Positions 25,762 to 34,416 of a stretch of 64,000 bases of DNA are shown one piece after another. This DNA comes from Clostridium_AT radicumherbarum (GTDB lineage Bacteria > Bacillota > Clostridia > Clostridiales > Clostridiaceae). Position 1 is the first letter of the stretch. Every line of letters starts with the position of its first letter. The DNA lies in contig NZ_JBJHZY010000003.1 of the NCBI RefSeq assembly GCF_045310525.1, positions 1 through 64,000 on the forward strand. Reading direction: 5' to 3'. The notes under the pieces are model-generated. The model saw only the letters and a list, made by a program, of their open reading frames with translations, made no database searches and had not been told where the DNA came from. A program made the position numbers and the translations under genes.

Positions 25762-25795
25762 GGTCGGGGGTTTGAAACCTCTCTGTCGCACCAAA
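25762..25795 (+). repeat. tRNA-Arg(ACG) 3'-end fragment, att copy 3 (distal end of island)
   Basis: 34 bp from GGTCGGGGG to CCAAAA with two changes in the T-loop. The DNA after it (AAGAAACCTAGCAAG) resembles that after the intact tRNA (AAGAAACCTTGCAAA), so this is probably the displaced original 3' end of the locus. Confidence 0.85.
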
Positions 25796-25799
25796 AAGA

Positions 25800-25833
25800 A
25801 ACCTAGCAAGTGAAAGATTGCTAGGTTTTTATC
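25800..25833 (+). terminator. Terminator after att copy 3
   Basis: AACCTAGCAA/TTGCTAGGTTTTT hairpin, related to the terminator of the intact tRNA-Arg at 15486. Confidence 0.85.
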
Positions 25834-25862
25834 TTTTTAATGGAAAACAAAATGATAAGATT

Positions 25863-26987
25863 TTAAAAAATCAATTCTCCCGGTTTATAGCCCTCAGGCA
25901 AATCTTCCTCACTTAAAAATTTGAAGTTGTCATCACGCAGTATTGGTAAAAATGCCTCGTATGGTATCCTTGGAAACTCACAGGCATAATTACTGGCTCC
26001 AAACCATTTGCCTTCTTTGCTGCTCAAATTTAAATCTCTAGCAAATTTAGTAGAGTTTGAGCAATCATGAACTGCTAAATCCCACTTTTCTTCATCCGCT
26101 ATTTTCATGAATTTCAGAGTTAATTCTCTACTCCAAATTGGAGATATATAGCCTTGCCTTGCAATATACAAGTTTTCCCCATAGTAATTATCAATGTTAT
26201 TCTCATTTAGGTGTAATTCTGCACAATTCATAAAATCCAGGTTTGTCTCTAAGATCGCTTGCTTTTTCTTAAAAAAAGCTTCGTAAAACTCAGGAGTCAT
26301 TGGAGTTTCAATACCTACATTTTTAATATATTTTTTCGCTATTCCAATATTTTTAATAACCTTGTCTGAACAATTAGAAGCACCAAGATTGAAACGTATT
26401 TCGTCAAGACCGGCTTCACCTAATGCTTTCAACGTCTCTTCTGTAGCTAAAGTACCATTTGTATATAGATGTTGATGAACGCCTGCATCATTAAATTTCT
26501 TTATTATTGAATAGTATTTTTCAATTTCCATGAAGGGTTCTAAATAAACGTAGGCAACACCAGTAGGCTTCTGGTGGATAGATAGAAGTAAATCAATATC
26601 CTTCTCATAAAACTTTGTGCCTCCAATTTCCCACATACCTTCGCCAACTGGAGGAATATCATCTAGTTCTCCATAATTGTAACAGAACTTACACTCTATA
26701 TTACATTTATTTGTTTTCCTAATTGCACCGAGTCCTGTGCCAAGCAAACAAGAACGACATCCTTTGGCGAACTTGCTTTCATTTCCCACAAATAAAGTTC
26801 TGTTCTCCAAGGTTTTCAAACCTTTAATTTCTGACATTAGCATATCATTTCTATGATCAATGGCCTCCTCAATTTGTGCAAAGGTAGAGTACATAATCTC
26901 CTTTTGTTTGGTCATTAACTCCTCTTCCTCTGGCAATATTGAAAAAAACTCAAACCATGCCAAGGCATCTTTCTTTGAAATTTTCAT
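25863..26987 (-). CDS. Radical SAM protein
   Basis: 374 aa. The [4Fe-4S]/SAM motif is Cys95-x3-Cys99-x2-Cys102 (CNIECKFCYNYG), with further cysteines C77 and C80 (GCRSC) just ahead that may help bind a second cluster. The TIM-barrel body shows VYLEPFME and HLYTNGTLAT, typical of the superfamily. The substrate is unknown. AGGAGG lies 4-9 nt before the ATG. Alone, beyond the distal island boundary, so likely core chromosome. Confidence 0.85.
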   Translation of the reverse strand: MKISKKDALAWFEFFSILPEEEELMTKQKEIMYSTFAQIEEAIDHRNDMLMSEIKGLKTLENRTLFVGNESKFAKGCRSCLLGTGLGAIRKTNKCNIECKFCYNYGELDDIPPVGEGMWEIGGTKFYEKDIDLLLSIHQKPTGVAYVYLEPFMEIEKYYSIIKKFNDAGVHQHLYTNGTLATEETLKALGEAGLDEIRFNLGASNCSDKVIKNIGIAKKYIKNVGIETPMTPEFYEAFFKKKQAILETNLDFMNCAELHLNENNIDNYYGENLYIARQGYISPIWSRELTLKFMKIADEEKWDLAVHDCSNSTKFARDLNLSSKEGKWFGASNYACEFPRIPYEAFLPILRDDNFKFLSEEDLPEGYKPGELIF

Positions 26988-27236
26988 AATGTATCCTCCT
27001 AGTGTTTTTAAACCTAAGTATAATGATTCAATTCAAGACTTATATCTATACTTTTTATTATTCTTCAATAGAGATACGAACTCCACATTCTATTCTATAT
27101 AAATATTAAATTAAAAACAATTATTAATTTACTCCAAATACAAGAATTATATTATTGCACCTATAGAACTCATGTCACAATTTACTACATTGTTAATAGT
27201 TTTGAATAGAGTGTCAGATGTATTTTTTGATAATAA

Positions 27237-28622
27237 TTACCTTATCTTAATTGTAAATTTTAAATCATCTCTTATATTATAGCGTTTTTCATAGTCTATC
27301 GCTTTCAATTTGTAGGACTTATTCTTATCAAGATTTTGAAGTTCAGCAATATATTTATTACTTCCTGGCTGATCTTCTCTAACGATTCCATCATAAAAGG
27401 CATATTCCTTATTATCATTATCAACAATCCATAGCTTTGAATTGGATAAGAGAGCCATCAAATCGCTGCATTCATAATAAATTAAAGTTTTATCCTTTTG
27501 AAAATCAATTTTAGTTATTATATACCCCCCTAACTTTCCTTCATCTAGTATAGTGTTATTGTTTATGCTTATTGGAACCTCTTTCATATCCATAGGTACT
27601 GTTCCTTTCTCATTGTTTTTCTTTTGCATGAACTGTTGGATAGTAGTATATGGGATTATATTTATTGTTTGAGTATCTTCTAAAGCATTACTGTATATCA
27701 ATTGATTACTGTAAATCTTTGATTTTTGTGAACCTTCTCCACTTCCTGATTTATAATTTAATTTTCTTCCTTTATCATCATATATCAAATATCCACCCTT
27801 ATCTCCATAAAATCCTCCATTAAAGTTCTCACTAGTTTTTATAACTGTATTTATAGGAGTCAGGATTATCCCATTAACTTTAAGTCCTGGTCTTAATGCT
27901 GATAAATCAATATCAGTTTTTATTTCTTTAGACTTTAAATTTATTTTTTCTTTAGATACTTTAAATTTAAAGTCCCAATTACCTTTTATTTCTCCAACAA
28001 GTTCTCTTATATCCAAGTTTATTAAAAATTCATTAGGAATCTTTATGTTTACTGATGAAGCATTTATAGAAGAACTGTTTCCTAAATTAATATATTCAAC
28101 TCCTATATAAGACTTGCTGTCTTTAAATAATCCACTTGCACCACTGCCTGTATTAACAGTTTTTCCATTTATCATTATGTTGCTCTTAAAAATAAATGGG
28201 TCAGTTTTTAGGTCTTTGTCACTCTTAACTGTATAACCTAATGCCAACTGCACACCATCATAGGCTATATCATTTATTGTGATTTCTACTCCATTTGAAG
28301 ATTTAGATACATTTAAACTCTCTTTGTAGGTGATATAGTCTTTATCAATAATATTATTTTCACTTAAAAATTGAAACACTGAGCCAACTACAGGAAGATT
28401 TCTTGCAGCAACTGGGAATGCTATACTGATACTACATATAATAATCACTGCTAAGGAAGCTGCTATTGCTAATTTCTTTAGAATAGTGCCTTTATTTTTC
28501 CTATCGTCAGGTAGGTTGGCTATGGTATTTTTTATTATTAAATCTAGAGCATCAGGAATTGGTAATTTCTCACTGCTAGCTTTTTCTTTTAATATATCAT
28601 CTAATAACAAGTCTTTATCCAT
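27237..28622 (-). CDS. DUF4179-type membrane anti-sigma factor
   Basis: 461 aa. A short cytoplasmic N-terminus (residues 1-45, DLLLDDILKEKASS), one transmembrane helix (about 50-70) and a large extracytoplasmic beta-rich domain with repeated Asn/Ser/Lys-rich strands. This DUF4179 layout is typically co-encoded with an ECF sigma factor and thought to hold it at the membrane. The ATG at 28622 has AGGAGGT at ideal spacing; the frame is open further upstream only because it overlaps the sigma gene. It starts 14 bp after the sigma gene, in the same operon. Confidence 0.82.
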   Translation of the reverse strand: MDKDLLLDDILKEKASSEKLPIPDALDLIIKNTIANLPDDRKNKGTILKKLAIAASLAVIIICSISIAFPVAARNLPVVGSVFQFLSENNIIDKDYITYKESLNVSKSSNGVEITINDIAYDGVQLALGYTVKSDKDLKTDPFIFKSNIMINGKTVNTGSGASGLFKDSKSYIGVEYINLGNSSSINASSVNIKIPNEFLINLDIRELVGEIKGNWDFKFKVSKEKINLKSKEIKTDIDLSALRPGLKVNGIILTPINTVIKTSENFNGGFYGDKGGYLIYDDKGRKLNYKSGSGEGSQKSKIYSNQLIYSNALEDTQTINIIPYTTIQQFMQKKNNEKGTVPMDMKEVPISINNNTILDEGKLGGYIITKIDFQKDKTLIYYECSDLMALLSNSKLWIVDNDNKEYAFYDGIVREDQPGSNKYIAELQNLDKNKSYKLKAIDYEKRYNIRDDLKFTIKIR

Positions 28623-28635
28623 ATCTAAATACCTC

Positions 28636-29169
28636 CTATGCATCCTTAAGGATTTCATACAGCTTATTTCTAGCTCTAGATAGTCTTGATCTAACAGTAC
28701 CCTCGGGAATATTAAGCAATTTTGCAATTTCCTTTTGAGGCATATCTTCGAAGTAAAATAATGTTGTTATAATTCTTAAATCATATTCAAGTGAATTTAC
28801 TGCATTTGTAAGTTCAAGATTATGAAAGGTTTCTATGAAGTAAGTATTTTCCTTCAGATCATATATTGGTATTGACCGTTTATTTCTTTTTAATATGCTA
28901 TTGCATTCGTTTAGAAGTATCCTAGTTAACCATGTCTTAAAATATTCATCTTTCTTAAGATTAATTATTTCAACATATGACTTCACTATTGTATTTTGAA
29001 TTGCATCTTCAATATCTTCCTTATTGCTTAGAATACTTAATGCTATTCTATACATTGATGCCTTGTTATTTTGGATAAGTCTTTCAAAAGCCTGCTTATC
29101 TCCTTTTTTGGAGAGCCGAACATATAGTTCTGTATCAATCCCTTTTGTAATCAGTGATGCAATTTGCAC
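28636..29169 (-). CDS. ECF RNA polymerase sigma factor (1 of 4)
   Basis: 177 aa. Region 2 (AFERLIQNNKASMYRIALSI, EDIEDAIQNTIVKSYVEI) and region 4 (FYFEDMPQKEIAKLLNIPEG, TVRSRLSRARNKL) are both clear; no extra domains. GTG start behind AAGGAGG. First gene of a two-gene operon with the DUF4179 protein. Divergent from a second ECF operon 409 bp away. Confidence 0.92.
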   Translation of the reverse strand: MQIASLITKGIDTELYVRLSKKGDKQAFERLIQNNKASMYRIALSILSNKEDIEDAIQNTIVKSYVEIINLKKDEYFKTWLTRILLNECNSILKRNKRSIPIYDLKENTYFIETFHNLELTNAVNSLEYDLRIITTLFYFEDMPQKEIAKLLNIPEGTVRSRLSRARNKLYEILKDA

Positions 29170-29578
29170 TTCACTACCTCCTTGATAGATAATTTAAATC
29201 TATTAAAAATCATTACATCTATTAGATAAATAAAACATATAAAATGTTCGCGAAGAGATAAACTTTTTACAACTTTTGAGATTTTATTTACAAATATATT
29301 CCATAAACGCTTTTCAAAATCCTCTTTAATAAAAATTATCTTAGAACGATTTCTCTTGTGTCATTTTATTCTCATATACTTATCTTTCAATCCCAACTTT
29401 TATTAATAGTGTAATTCTAATTGGAAGGATTGGAGAAAAAATTATAGAATATATACCAAGATAAATCGATAAGAAATGTAAAAGTTTATAAATTTTAGTA
29501 CATACGTTGAACCTTTTTTATTTTTAAGTATCTATATAAGTGAAATTAAAAAATGTCTAATGGAAGCGGGGTGAGGCT
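29170..29578. other. Intergenic region between two divergent ECF sigma operons
   Basis: 409 bp without a gene. TGAACC at 29508-29513 with GTATCTA at 29528-29534 resembles an ECF-type promoter for the plus-strand sigma gene, though the spacing is short. I saw no clear counterpart for the minus-strand operon. Confidence 0.4.
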
Positions 29579-30175
29579 TTGATTAACTGTAGTGTAATAG
29601 AAAGGATTAAGGAGGGAGACAGAGATGCTTTTATATTAATTTATAATACCTATAGGTCAAAGGTTTATAGCACCGCTTATTTTATTTTGAAAGATTGTCA
29701 GTATGCTGAAGATGTTGTTCAAGAAACATTTTTGCAGGTGTACTTAAAGATATATAAGTTAAATGCTCCAGAAGCTTTTGAAGCATGGCTTTATAAAATT
29801 ACTGTTAATTATTGTTTTAAGCTTTTAAAGAAAGATAAAAAAAACAATTTATTAGAATTAGATGAAAATTCAAGTTTAAATAAACCTGATAGAGATGAGC
29901 AAAATGTTCCTGATAACATAGTTATTCAAAATGAAATGAAAGATGCAATTATGCATTGCATATATGGTTTGCCTAATAAACATAGGGTTGTTCTTACATT
30001 ATTTTATTTTAATAATATGAGCTTAAAAGAAATAGCAGATATAATGGGCTGTTCTGAAGGGACAATTAAATCAAGGTTATATTATGGAAAGAAAATACTG
30101 AAGGACTTATTAGATAGTGAATATAACTCAAGTTTTAATAATACAGTGGGAGGTCCTATATATGAATCTCGATGA
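29579..30175 (+). CDS. ECF RNA polymerase sigma factor (2 of 4)
   Basis: 198 aa with region 2 (AFILIYNTYRSKVYSTAYFI, AEDVVQETFLQVYLKI) and region 4 (LTLFYFNNMSLKEIADIMGC, then SEGTIKSRLYYGKKIL). TTG start with GGGGTGAGG 4 nt upstream. The 3' end overlaps the next gene, a membrane protein that is its likely anti-sigma partner. Only about 40% of residues look shared with sigma 1, so it is not a recent duplicate. Confidence 0.92.
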   Translation: MINCSVIERIKEGDRDAFILIYNTYRSKVYSTAYFILKDCQYAEDVVQETFLQVYLKIYKLNAPEAFEAWLYKITVNYCFKLLKKDKKNNLLELDENSSLNKPDRDEQNVPDNIVIQNEMKDAIMHCIYGLPNKHRVVLTLFYFNNMSLKEIADIMGCSEGTIKSRLYYGKKILKDLLDSEYNSSFNNTVGGPIYESR

Positions 30176-30953
30176 TATAATTAAAAATTCTTATGAGCAA
30201 GAGGCTGTTAAGGTAGAGCTAAGCCAAAATAAAGAAATTGAAACATTGAATTATATTTTATCTAATATAGACAAATCTCAAGGTAATATTTTAACAAAGG
30301 TCACTAAGAAATTTAGAAGTTACTTATCATTTTTACGCATTAGTGAAGCGTTTGGAGTGATAATTATTCTTTTTATTACTTTTGTTTTACCCATAATAAT
30401 AACACAGAATAAGCAGGTATCTATTACTAATATATCAAGTAACCCATTGGACCAGAATAAAATTGAGGGAAACAAAGATAATGGTATTAATATGATTGAT
30501 AAAGAAGTGCCAAAAGGGGTTCTTGATAATATAAAAATCAAGAATGAAGAAATTAAAGACAAAGATAGGATTCAGAAGGAAATTACTTTTAAAATAGAGA
30601 AACCAACTATAGATCTAGGGGATTTAAAGGAAGTAGATGTTACCCTCAAAAAAGAAATAATTAATGAAGATGATCCCAAAAGTAAAAAGACCTATGATTA
30701 TTATACAGAGGAATACAAAGGAAATAACGAAAAACAGCTAATCATTGTTCAATCAAACGCAGTTACAGATACACCATTAAATCCAATTAATTTAACAGAA
30801 AAGGGAATTATAAAAGGCGTTGAAGCCTTTATTTGTGAATCTAATGGTGGTTGGACTCAGGTTATGTTTATAAAGGATAGCAAATTTTATAATGTATGTG
30901 GCAGTAAAATACCTAAATCTGAATTAATAAGGATAGCAGAGTCACTAGCGTAA
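30162..30953 (+). CDS. Membrane anti-sigma-like protein with DUF4367-type domain
   Basis: 263 aa: cytoplasmic N-terminus (1-60), one transmembrane helix (about 64-81), extracytoplasmic remainder ending in a DUF4367-like fold (VEAFICESNGGWTQVMFIKD, then a SELIRIAESL helix). The ATG at 30162 follows GGGAGG and overlaps the end of the sigma gene by 14 bases; upstream in-frame starts would sit inside the sigma gene. Role as anti-sigma is inferred from position and topology. Confidence 0.75.
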   Translation: MNLDDIIKNSYEQEAVKVELSQNKEIETLNYILSNIDKSQGNILTKVTKKFRSYLSFLRISEAFGVIIILFITFVLPIIITQNKQVSITNISSNPLDQNKIEGNKDNGINMIDKEVPKGVLDNIKIKNEEIKDKDRIQKEITFKIEKPTIDLGDLKEVDVTLKKEIINEDDPKSKKTYDYYTEEYKGNNEKQLIIVQSNAVTDTPLNPINLTEKGIIKGVEAFICESNGGWTQVMFIKDSKFYNVCGSKIPKSELIRIAESLA

Positions 30954-31098
30954 CTTTAATAAATGATACTAACATAAAGAATCTACTTATACATCAATTA
31001 AAATCTAATAGCTAAGTATCCTGACCTTAAAATTACTATTCCTATAGAATAGTTGCTTTAAAGAAGTTAGTGGTTACTTAAAAATATTTAATTTTCCC

Positions 31099-31128
31099 TG
31101 TAACTTTTCCTAATGTTGGTAGTCTATA
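31099..31128 (+). promoter_or_regulatory. Probable ECF-sigma promoter of the 31-34 kb operon
   Basis: TGTAAC, 17-bp spacer, GTCTATA: a good match to ECF promoters (TGAAAC/TGTAAC with CGTC). It overlaps a 12-bp perfect inverted repeat (31109-31120 and 31140-31151, CCTAATGTTGGT/ACCAACATTAGG) that could be an operator. Confidence 0.6.
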
Positions 31129-31167
31129 TATATAGATGAACCAACATTAGGAAAGAAAGGGATATAA

Positions 31168-33117
31168 ATGATTTTAGATAAATTAATAAGTCATATTAAT
31201 AATTATATGATTATCAGCAACATTACGCTGTACTTAATGAGTACTTCCATAATTATTATGAGCATTGTATATATAGTTCATCTGTTTTTAAAGAAACAAC
31301 TTTTTGAACGTAATATGATTTATGCAGGCATTGCTGCAAGAATATTAATGTTTCTTGGGTTTACAATAGAATTTGCTCATCAGATGACAACCTACGATAA
31401 ATATAGGCCAATTTATAATGCTAAGTGGGACGCTGCAATACAATTAGTTCATTTTCTGTTTTGGGGATACATTGCAGTAGTAGGAATATATTATTTATTA
31501 ACCATAGGTATAAAGAAATATAGAGGCTTTATTTATACCTTCGATATATCAATGATGAGCATTCCTTTAGTCTTCGGATTAGTTTTAGGGATTTTTCAAG
31601 GCCTTTATAGTGGTGGTATAGAGACACTGTTATTGATACCATTACCAGCGGCTTGTATTTATATATTTTATCAATACTATTGGAGAAGAAAACTGACCTA
31701 TTTTGCTGCCTTCTTCATAACTACAGTAATTACACTTACTTGTGCCTATAAGTTTAAGTCCTTAAAGCTAATGCTGCCTTTTGCAGCTTTTATGCTCCTG
31801 CTTGGAATTTATGATTTAATTATGGCAGACCTCCAAATAAAAATATACATGCCGTTATTATTAATACCTCCTATCATCTTTATCTTTGCTGCTAATCCTT
31901 TTTATAATTTATGGACATTAATAGAAAACGAACAAGCTTATACAGTAAGTAATATTTTTTATAAAGATGTAAAGAATTTTTCCCTAAATGACATGGAAAA
32001 AAGAATTAGAGGGGCCCTTGATGACAAAAATGATAAACTGCTTATTAAGAAAGTATCCAATTCTTATATCGGCAAAGATTATGAACTTCAACTTGGAGAA
32101 TATGACATTAGGGTTTTAGGTGTGGATGGTAGAACTCTGGGAATCACGCGAAATGATTATCAAAAAGCAGGAATCGGCAGTATAAGTTTTAATAAAGCAG
32201 AGCTTATGAAAAAAAGTTTAAACTTCTTAAAGCAACTTGGGTATAGCTATAATCCTGATATAGTTGATGTAAAGAATTGGATGAAAAATGGTGACTATAC
32301 TATAAGCTTTTATCATAAATATACTGATGGTAAGCTCACTGATACCTTTCCAATGTGTGAATTCATATGGAATAATGATTCAAGGTTAAAGTATTTAAGT
32401 ATAACAGGAGTCTTTAATATTAAAGATTATTCAGAGGTTAAGATTAATGAATCACAGATAAAGGTAATTTTAAATGATTTTTATAAAAAGCTTAACAAAA
32501 GTACTCCTAATTACGTCATAACTAGTATTAGAGAAATTTGGAGAAGTGGTGTGGATATAACTTGCGAAAATGGTGATAGCTTTGAAATTGATGCTACAAG
32601 TGGTGAAATAATTAACTATAACAACTTAAAGGTTGATAACAAATTTGATAAGACAATGGAAGGCACCATAAAAAACAGAGGAAAGGCTATTAACTATGCA
32701 AAAGCCATAACCTCATTATGGGCTAAAGCAGATTTTAAAGAAACACAGCTTGGAAAATCATACTCCTATGGACAGTACAACTTTATAGGTAAAATTCCAG
32801 GGATAAAAATAACAATTGAAACACTTGTCAACATCAAGGGGGAACTGGTAAATTTTAGGCAGAATATAGTCCCGGATAATAGTAAATATTCAAGTAATGC
32901 CTTCAAAATTAATAGCAAGGAAGCTATTAAATTAGTAGAAGAAAGGTTCAATCCTTTTAAAATTTATACAGTGAAGGCTGCTTTGGTATTAACAACAGAT
33001 GATTATAATAATACGGAACTTAAATGGAGAGTGGGAGTAGTGCCATTTATGAGTTCAGAAAAGTTATATTATTTAGTAGATGTGAATACAGGTATGGTAG
33101 AGCCTGTAAGTTATTAA
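31168..33117 (+). CDS. Large membrane protein with PepSY/YcdB-like extracytoplasmic domain
   Basis: 649 aa, unknown function. Residues 1-255 carry about eight transmembrane helices. Residues 260-649 form an extracytoplasmic region with repeated lysine/asparagine-rich alpha-beta units, ending in the PepSY/YcdB-type phrase YYLVDVNTGMVEPV. GAAAGAAAGGG precedes the ATG. First gene of an apparent four-gene operon followed by a ZAS protein, an ECF sigma and a second ZAS protein, so it is probably a target or sensor of that sigma. Confidence 0.7.
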   Translation: MILDKLISHINNYMIISNITLYLMSTSIIIMSIVYIVHLFLKKQLFERNMIYAGIAARILMFLGFTIEFAHQMTTYDKYRPIYNAKWDAAIQLVHFLFWGYIAVVGIYYLLTIGIKKYRGFIYTFDISMMSIPLVFGLVLGIFQGLYSGGIETLLLIPLPAACIYIFYQYYWRRKLTYFAAFFITTVITLTCAYKFKSLKLMLPFAAFMLLLGIYDLIMADLQIKIYMPLLLIPPIIFIFAANPFYNLWTLIENEQAYTVSNIFYKDVKNFSLNDMEKRIRGALDDKNDKLLIKKVSNSYIGKDYELQLGEYDIRVLGVDGRTLGITRNDYQKAGIGSISFNKAELMKKSLNFLKQLGYSYNPDIVDVKNWMKNGDYTISFYHKYTDGKLTDTFPMCEFIWNNDSRLKYLSITGVFNIKDYSEVKINESQIKVILNDFYKKLNKSTPNYVITSIREIWRSGVDITCENGDSFEIDATSGEIINYNNLKVDNKFDKTMEGTIKNRGKAINYAKAITSLWAKADFKETQLGKSYSYGQYNFIGKIPGIKITIETLVNIKGELVNFRQNIVPDNSKYSSNAFKINSKEAIKLVEERFNPFKIYTVKAALVLTTDDYNNTELKWRVGVVPFMSSEKLYYLVDVNTGMVEPVSY

Positions 33118-33133
33118 TGGGTAGGTGAAAAAT

Positions 33134-33436
33134 ATGAGAGTGGGTAAGAGCCAATGTTCAATTTTTAAAGACTTATATGAAGCTTTCCTTCAAGGTGAAA
33201 CTGAAGAAGAGACTAGGATTTGGATGAATGAGCACATAAAAGAATGTAGCCACTGCAGTGAATGGTCTAAAGACTACGAGAAAGATAAAAAGGATAAAGT
33301 TATAGATACAAGCGTACAAAAGGACATGTATGACGAGGCAAAAGATGTAATTAAAAAGACAAAGCTAATTGTATCTATTGGAATGGGATTAATAATATTC
33401 ATAGCCCTTTGGATGTCTGTTTGGATTGGTACTTAG
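33134..33436 (+). CDS. Zinc-finger (ZAS) anti-sigma-like membrane protein, first of a pair
   Basis: 100 aa. The zinc-binding anti-sigma motif H34-x3-C38-x2-C41 (EHIKECSHCSEW) is followed by a charged linker and one C-terminal transmembrane helix (77-97). TAGGTG serves the ATG at 33134; a GTG three codons earlier is less well placed. It lies directly before the sigma gene. A 65-bp piece of this gene (33219-33283) recurs inverted inside a pseudogene at 36525-36589. Confidence 0.8.
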   Translation: MRVGKSQCSIFKDLYEAFLQGETEEETRIWMNEHIKECSHCSEWSKDYEKDKKDKVIDTSVQKDMYDEAKDVIKKTKLIVSIGMGLIIFIALWMSVWIGT

Positions 33437-33445
33437 GTGGACTAG

Positions 33446-33964
33446 ATGGAAGCTATACAGAACATAGAAGAGCTTTATGAAAAATACAGACCCTATATCT
33501 ATACTTATTTATTCTATCAAACAGGAAGTAAAGAAATTTCAGAAGAACTATCACAGGAGGTTTTTCTTAGAGCCTTCAAGAGCTTATCTACTTATAGAGG
33601 TGACTGCTCTGTTAAAACTTGGCTTTATACTATAGCTCATAATTTATATGCTACCTGGTATAAAAGGGAAACAAAATATGGTATGACCACTTTGGATAAT
33701 ACAAATGAAGCTGATTTTTTATCTGAGGAGGGTATACCAGAGGATTCTTTGGAGAAGAGAGAAAGAAGAGAGCGGGTAAGAAAAGTATTGAATCTACTTA
33801 AGGAAGAGCATCGAACTGCGCTAATTCTATGCGATGTAATGGAATTTTCTTACGCTGAGATTGCAGAGCTTTCTGGATGGAATTTATCTAAGGTAAAGAT
33901 AGTTATCTATAGAGCTAGAATTCAATTTAAGCTCCTCTTTGAAAGTGAAGGTGATAACATATGA
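33446..33964 (+). CDS. ECF RNA polymerase sigma factor (3 of 4)
   Basis: 172 aa. Region 2 (YIYTYLFYQTGSKEISEELS, QEVFLRAFKSLSTY, SVKTWLYTIAHNL) and region 4 (ALILCDVMEFSYAEIAELSG, NLSKVKIVIYRARI) are clear. ATG nine bases after the first ZAS gene; the second ZAS gene overlaps its stop by four bases. A sigma between two ZAS-type anti-sigma genes is unusual. Confidence 0.9.
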   Translation: MEAIQNIEELYEKYRPYIYTYLFYQTGSKEISEELSQEVFLRAFKSLSTYRGDCSVKTWLYTIAHNLYATWYKRETKYGMTTLDNTNEADFLSEEGIPEDSLEKRERRERVRKVLNLLKEEHRTALILCDVMEFSYAEIAELSGWNLSKVKIVIYRARIQFKLLFESEGDNI

Positions 33965-34272
33965 AGTGTTTTCTTATAAGAGACTTGCTTCCTTTTTATG
34001 CAGCTGGGAAAGTATCAAGTGATACAAAAGACGCAGTAGAGAAGCACTTTCAAGAATGTGGTGAGTGCCTAAAGCTTTATAACTCTATTACGGACTGCAG
34101 TGAGGAAATAAAGGTTTGTGAAGAGTTCCTAGTTGATGTTAAACCAAAACCAGGAGATAGAGAGTTTTGGAGAAAATATTATGGCAGCTTATATATAAGA
34201 GGTATTTGTTTGTTTTTGGTTGTACTTATATTTGTAATAGAAGTAATAAGGCTAATTAAATATTTTAGATAG
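33961..34272 (+). CDS. Zinc-finger (ZAS) anti-sigma-like membrane protein, second of a pair
   Basis: 103 aa. H29-x3-C33-x2-C36 (KHFQECGECLKL) after the zf-HC2 opening LIRDLLPFYAAGKVSSDTKD, then one transmembrane helix (about 78-95) and a short basic tail. It overlaps the sigma stop (ATGA), so it is translationally coupled and the most likely true anti-sigma of this operon. A terminator follows. Confidence 0.85.
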   Translation: MKCFLIRDLLPFYAAGKVSSDTKDAVEKHFQECGECLKLYNSITDCSEEIKVCEEFLVDVKPKPGDREFWRKYYGSLYIRGICLFLVVLIFVIEVIRLIKYFR

Positions 34273-34312
34273 CACTAAATTAAATGGCTGAAATAAAAGG
34301 AAGTGGATTGAA

Positions 34313-34345
34313 AGTATAAGGCATATATATGCCTTATACTTTTTA
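34313..34345 (+). terminator. Terminator of the 31-34 kb operon, part of an 80-bp repeat
   Basis: AGTATAAGGCATAT/ATATGCCTTATACT perfect palindromic stem then TTTTTATTTT. Confidence 0.85.
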
Positions 34346-34394
34346 TTTTAAATTACCTCAAAATTGCATATTATTAAGCTAATAACTATAAAGT
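34316..34394 (+). repeat. Dispersed repeat, copy A (partner at 44134-44213)
   Basis: About 80 bp sharing the ATAAGGC hairpin, the AAATTACCTCA block and GCATATTA with the DNA upstream of the third ger operon; roughly 85% identical by eye. Non-coding in both places. Confidence 0.75.
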
Positions 34395-34416
34395 AGTGTC
34401 TAGACTATAGGGTATA

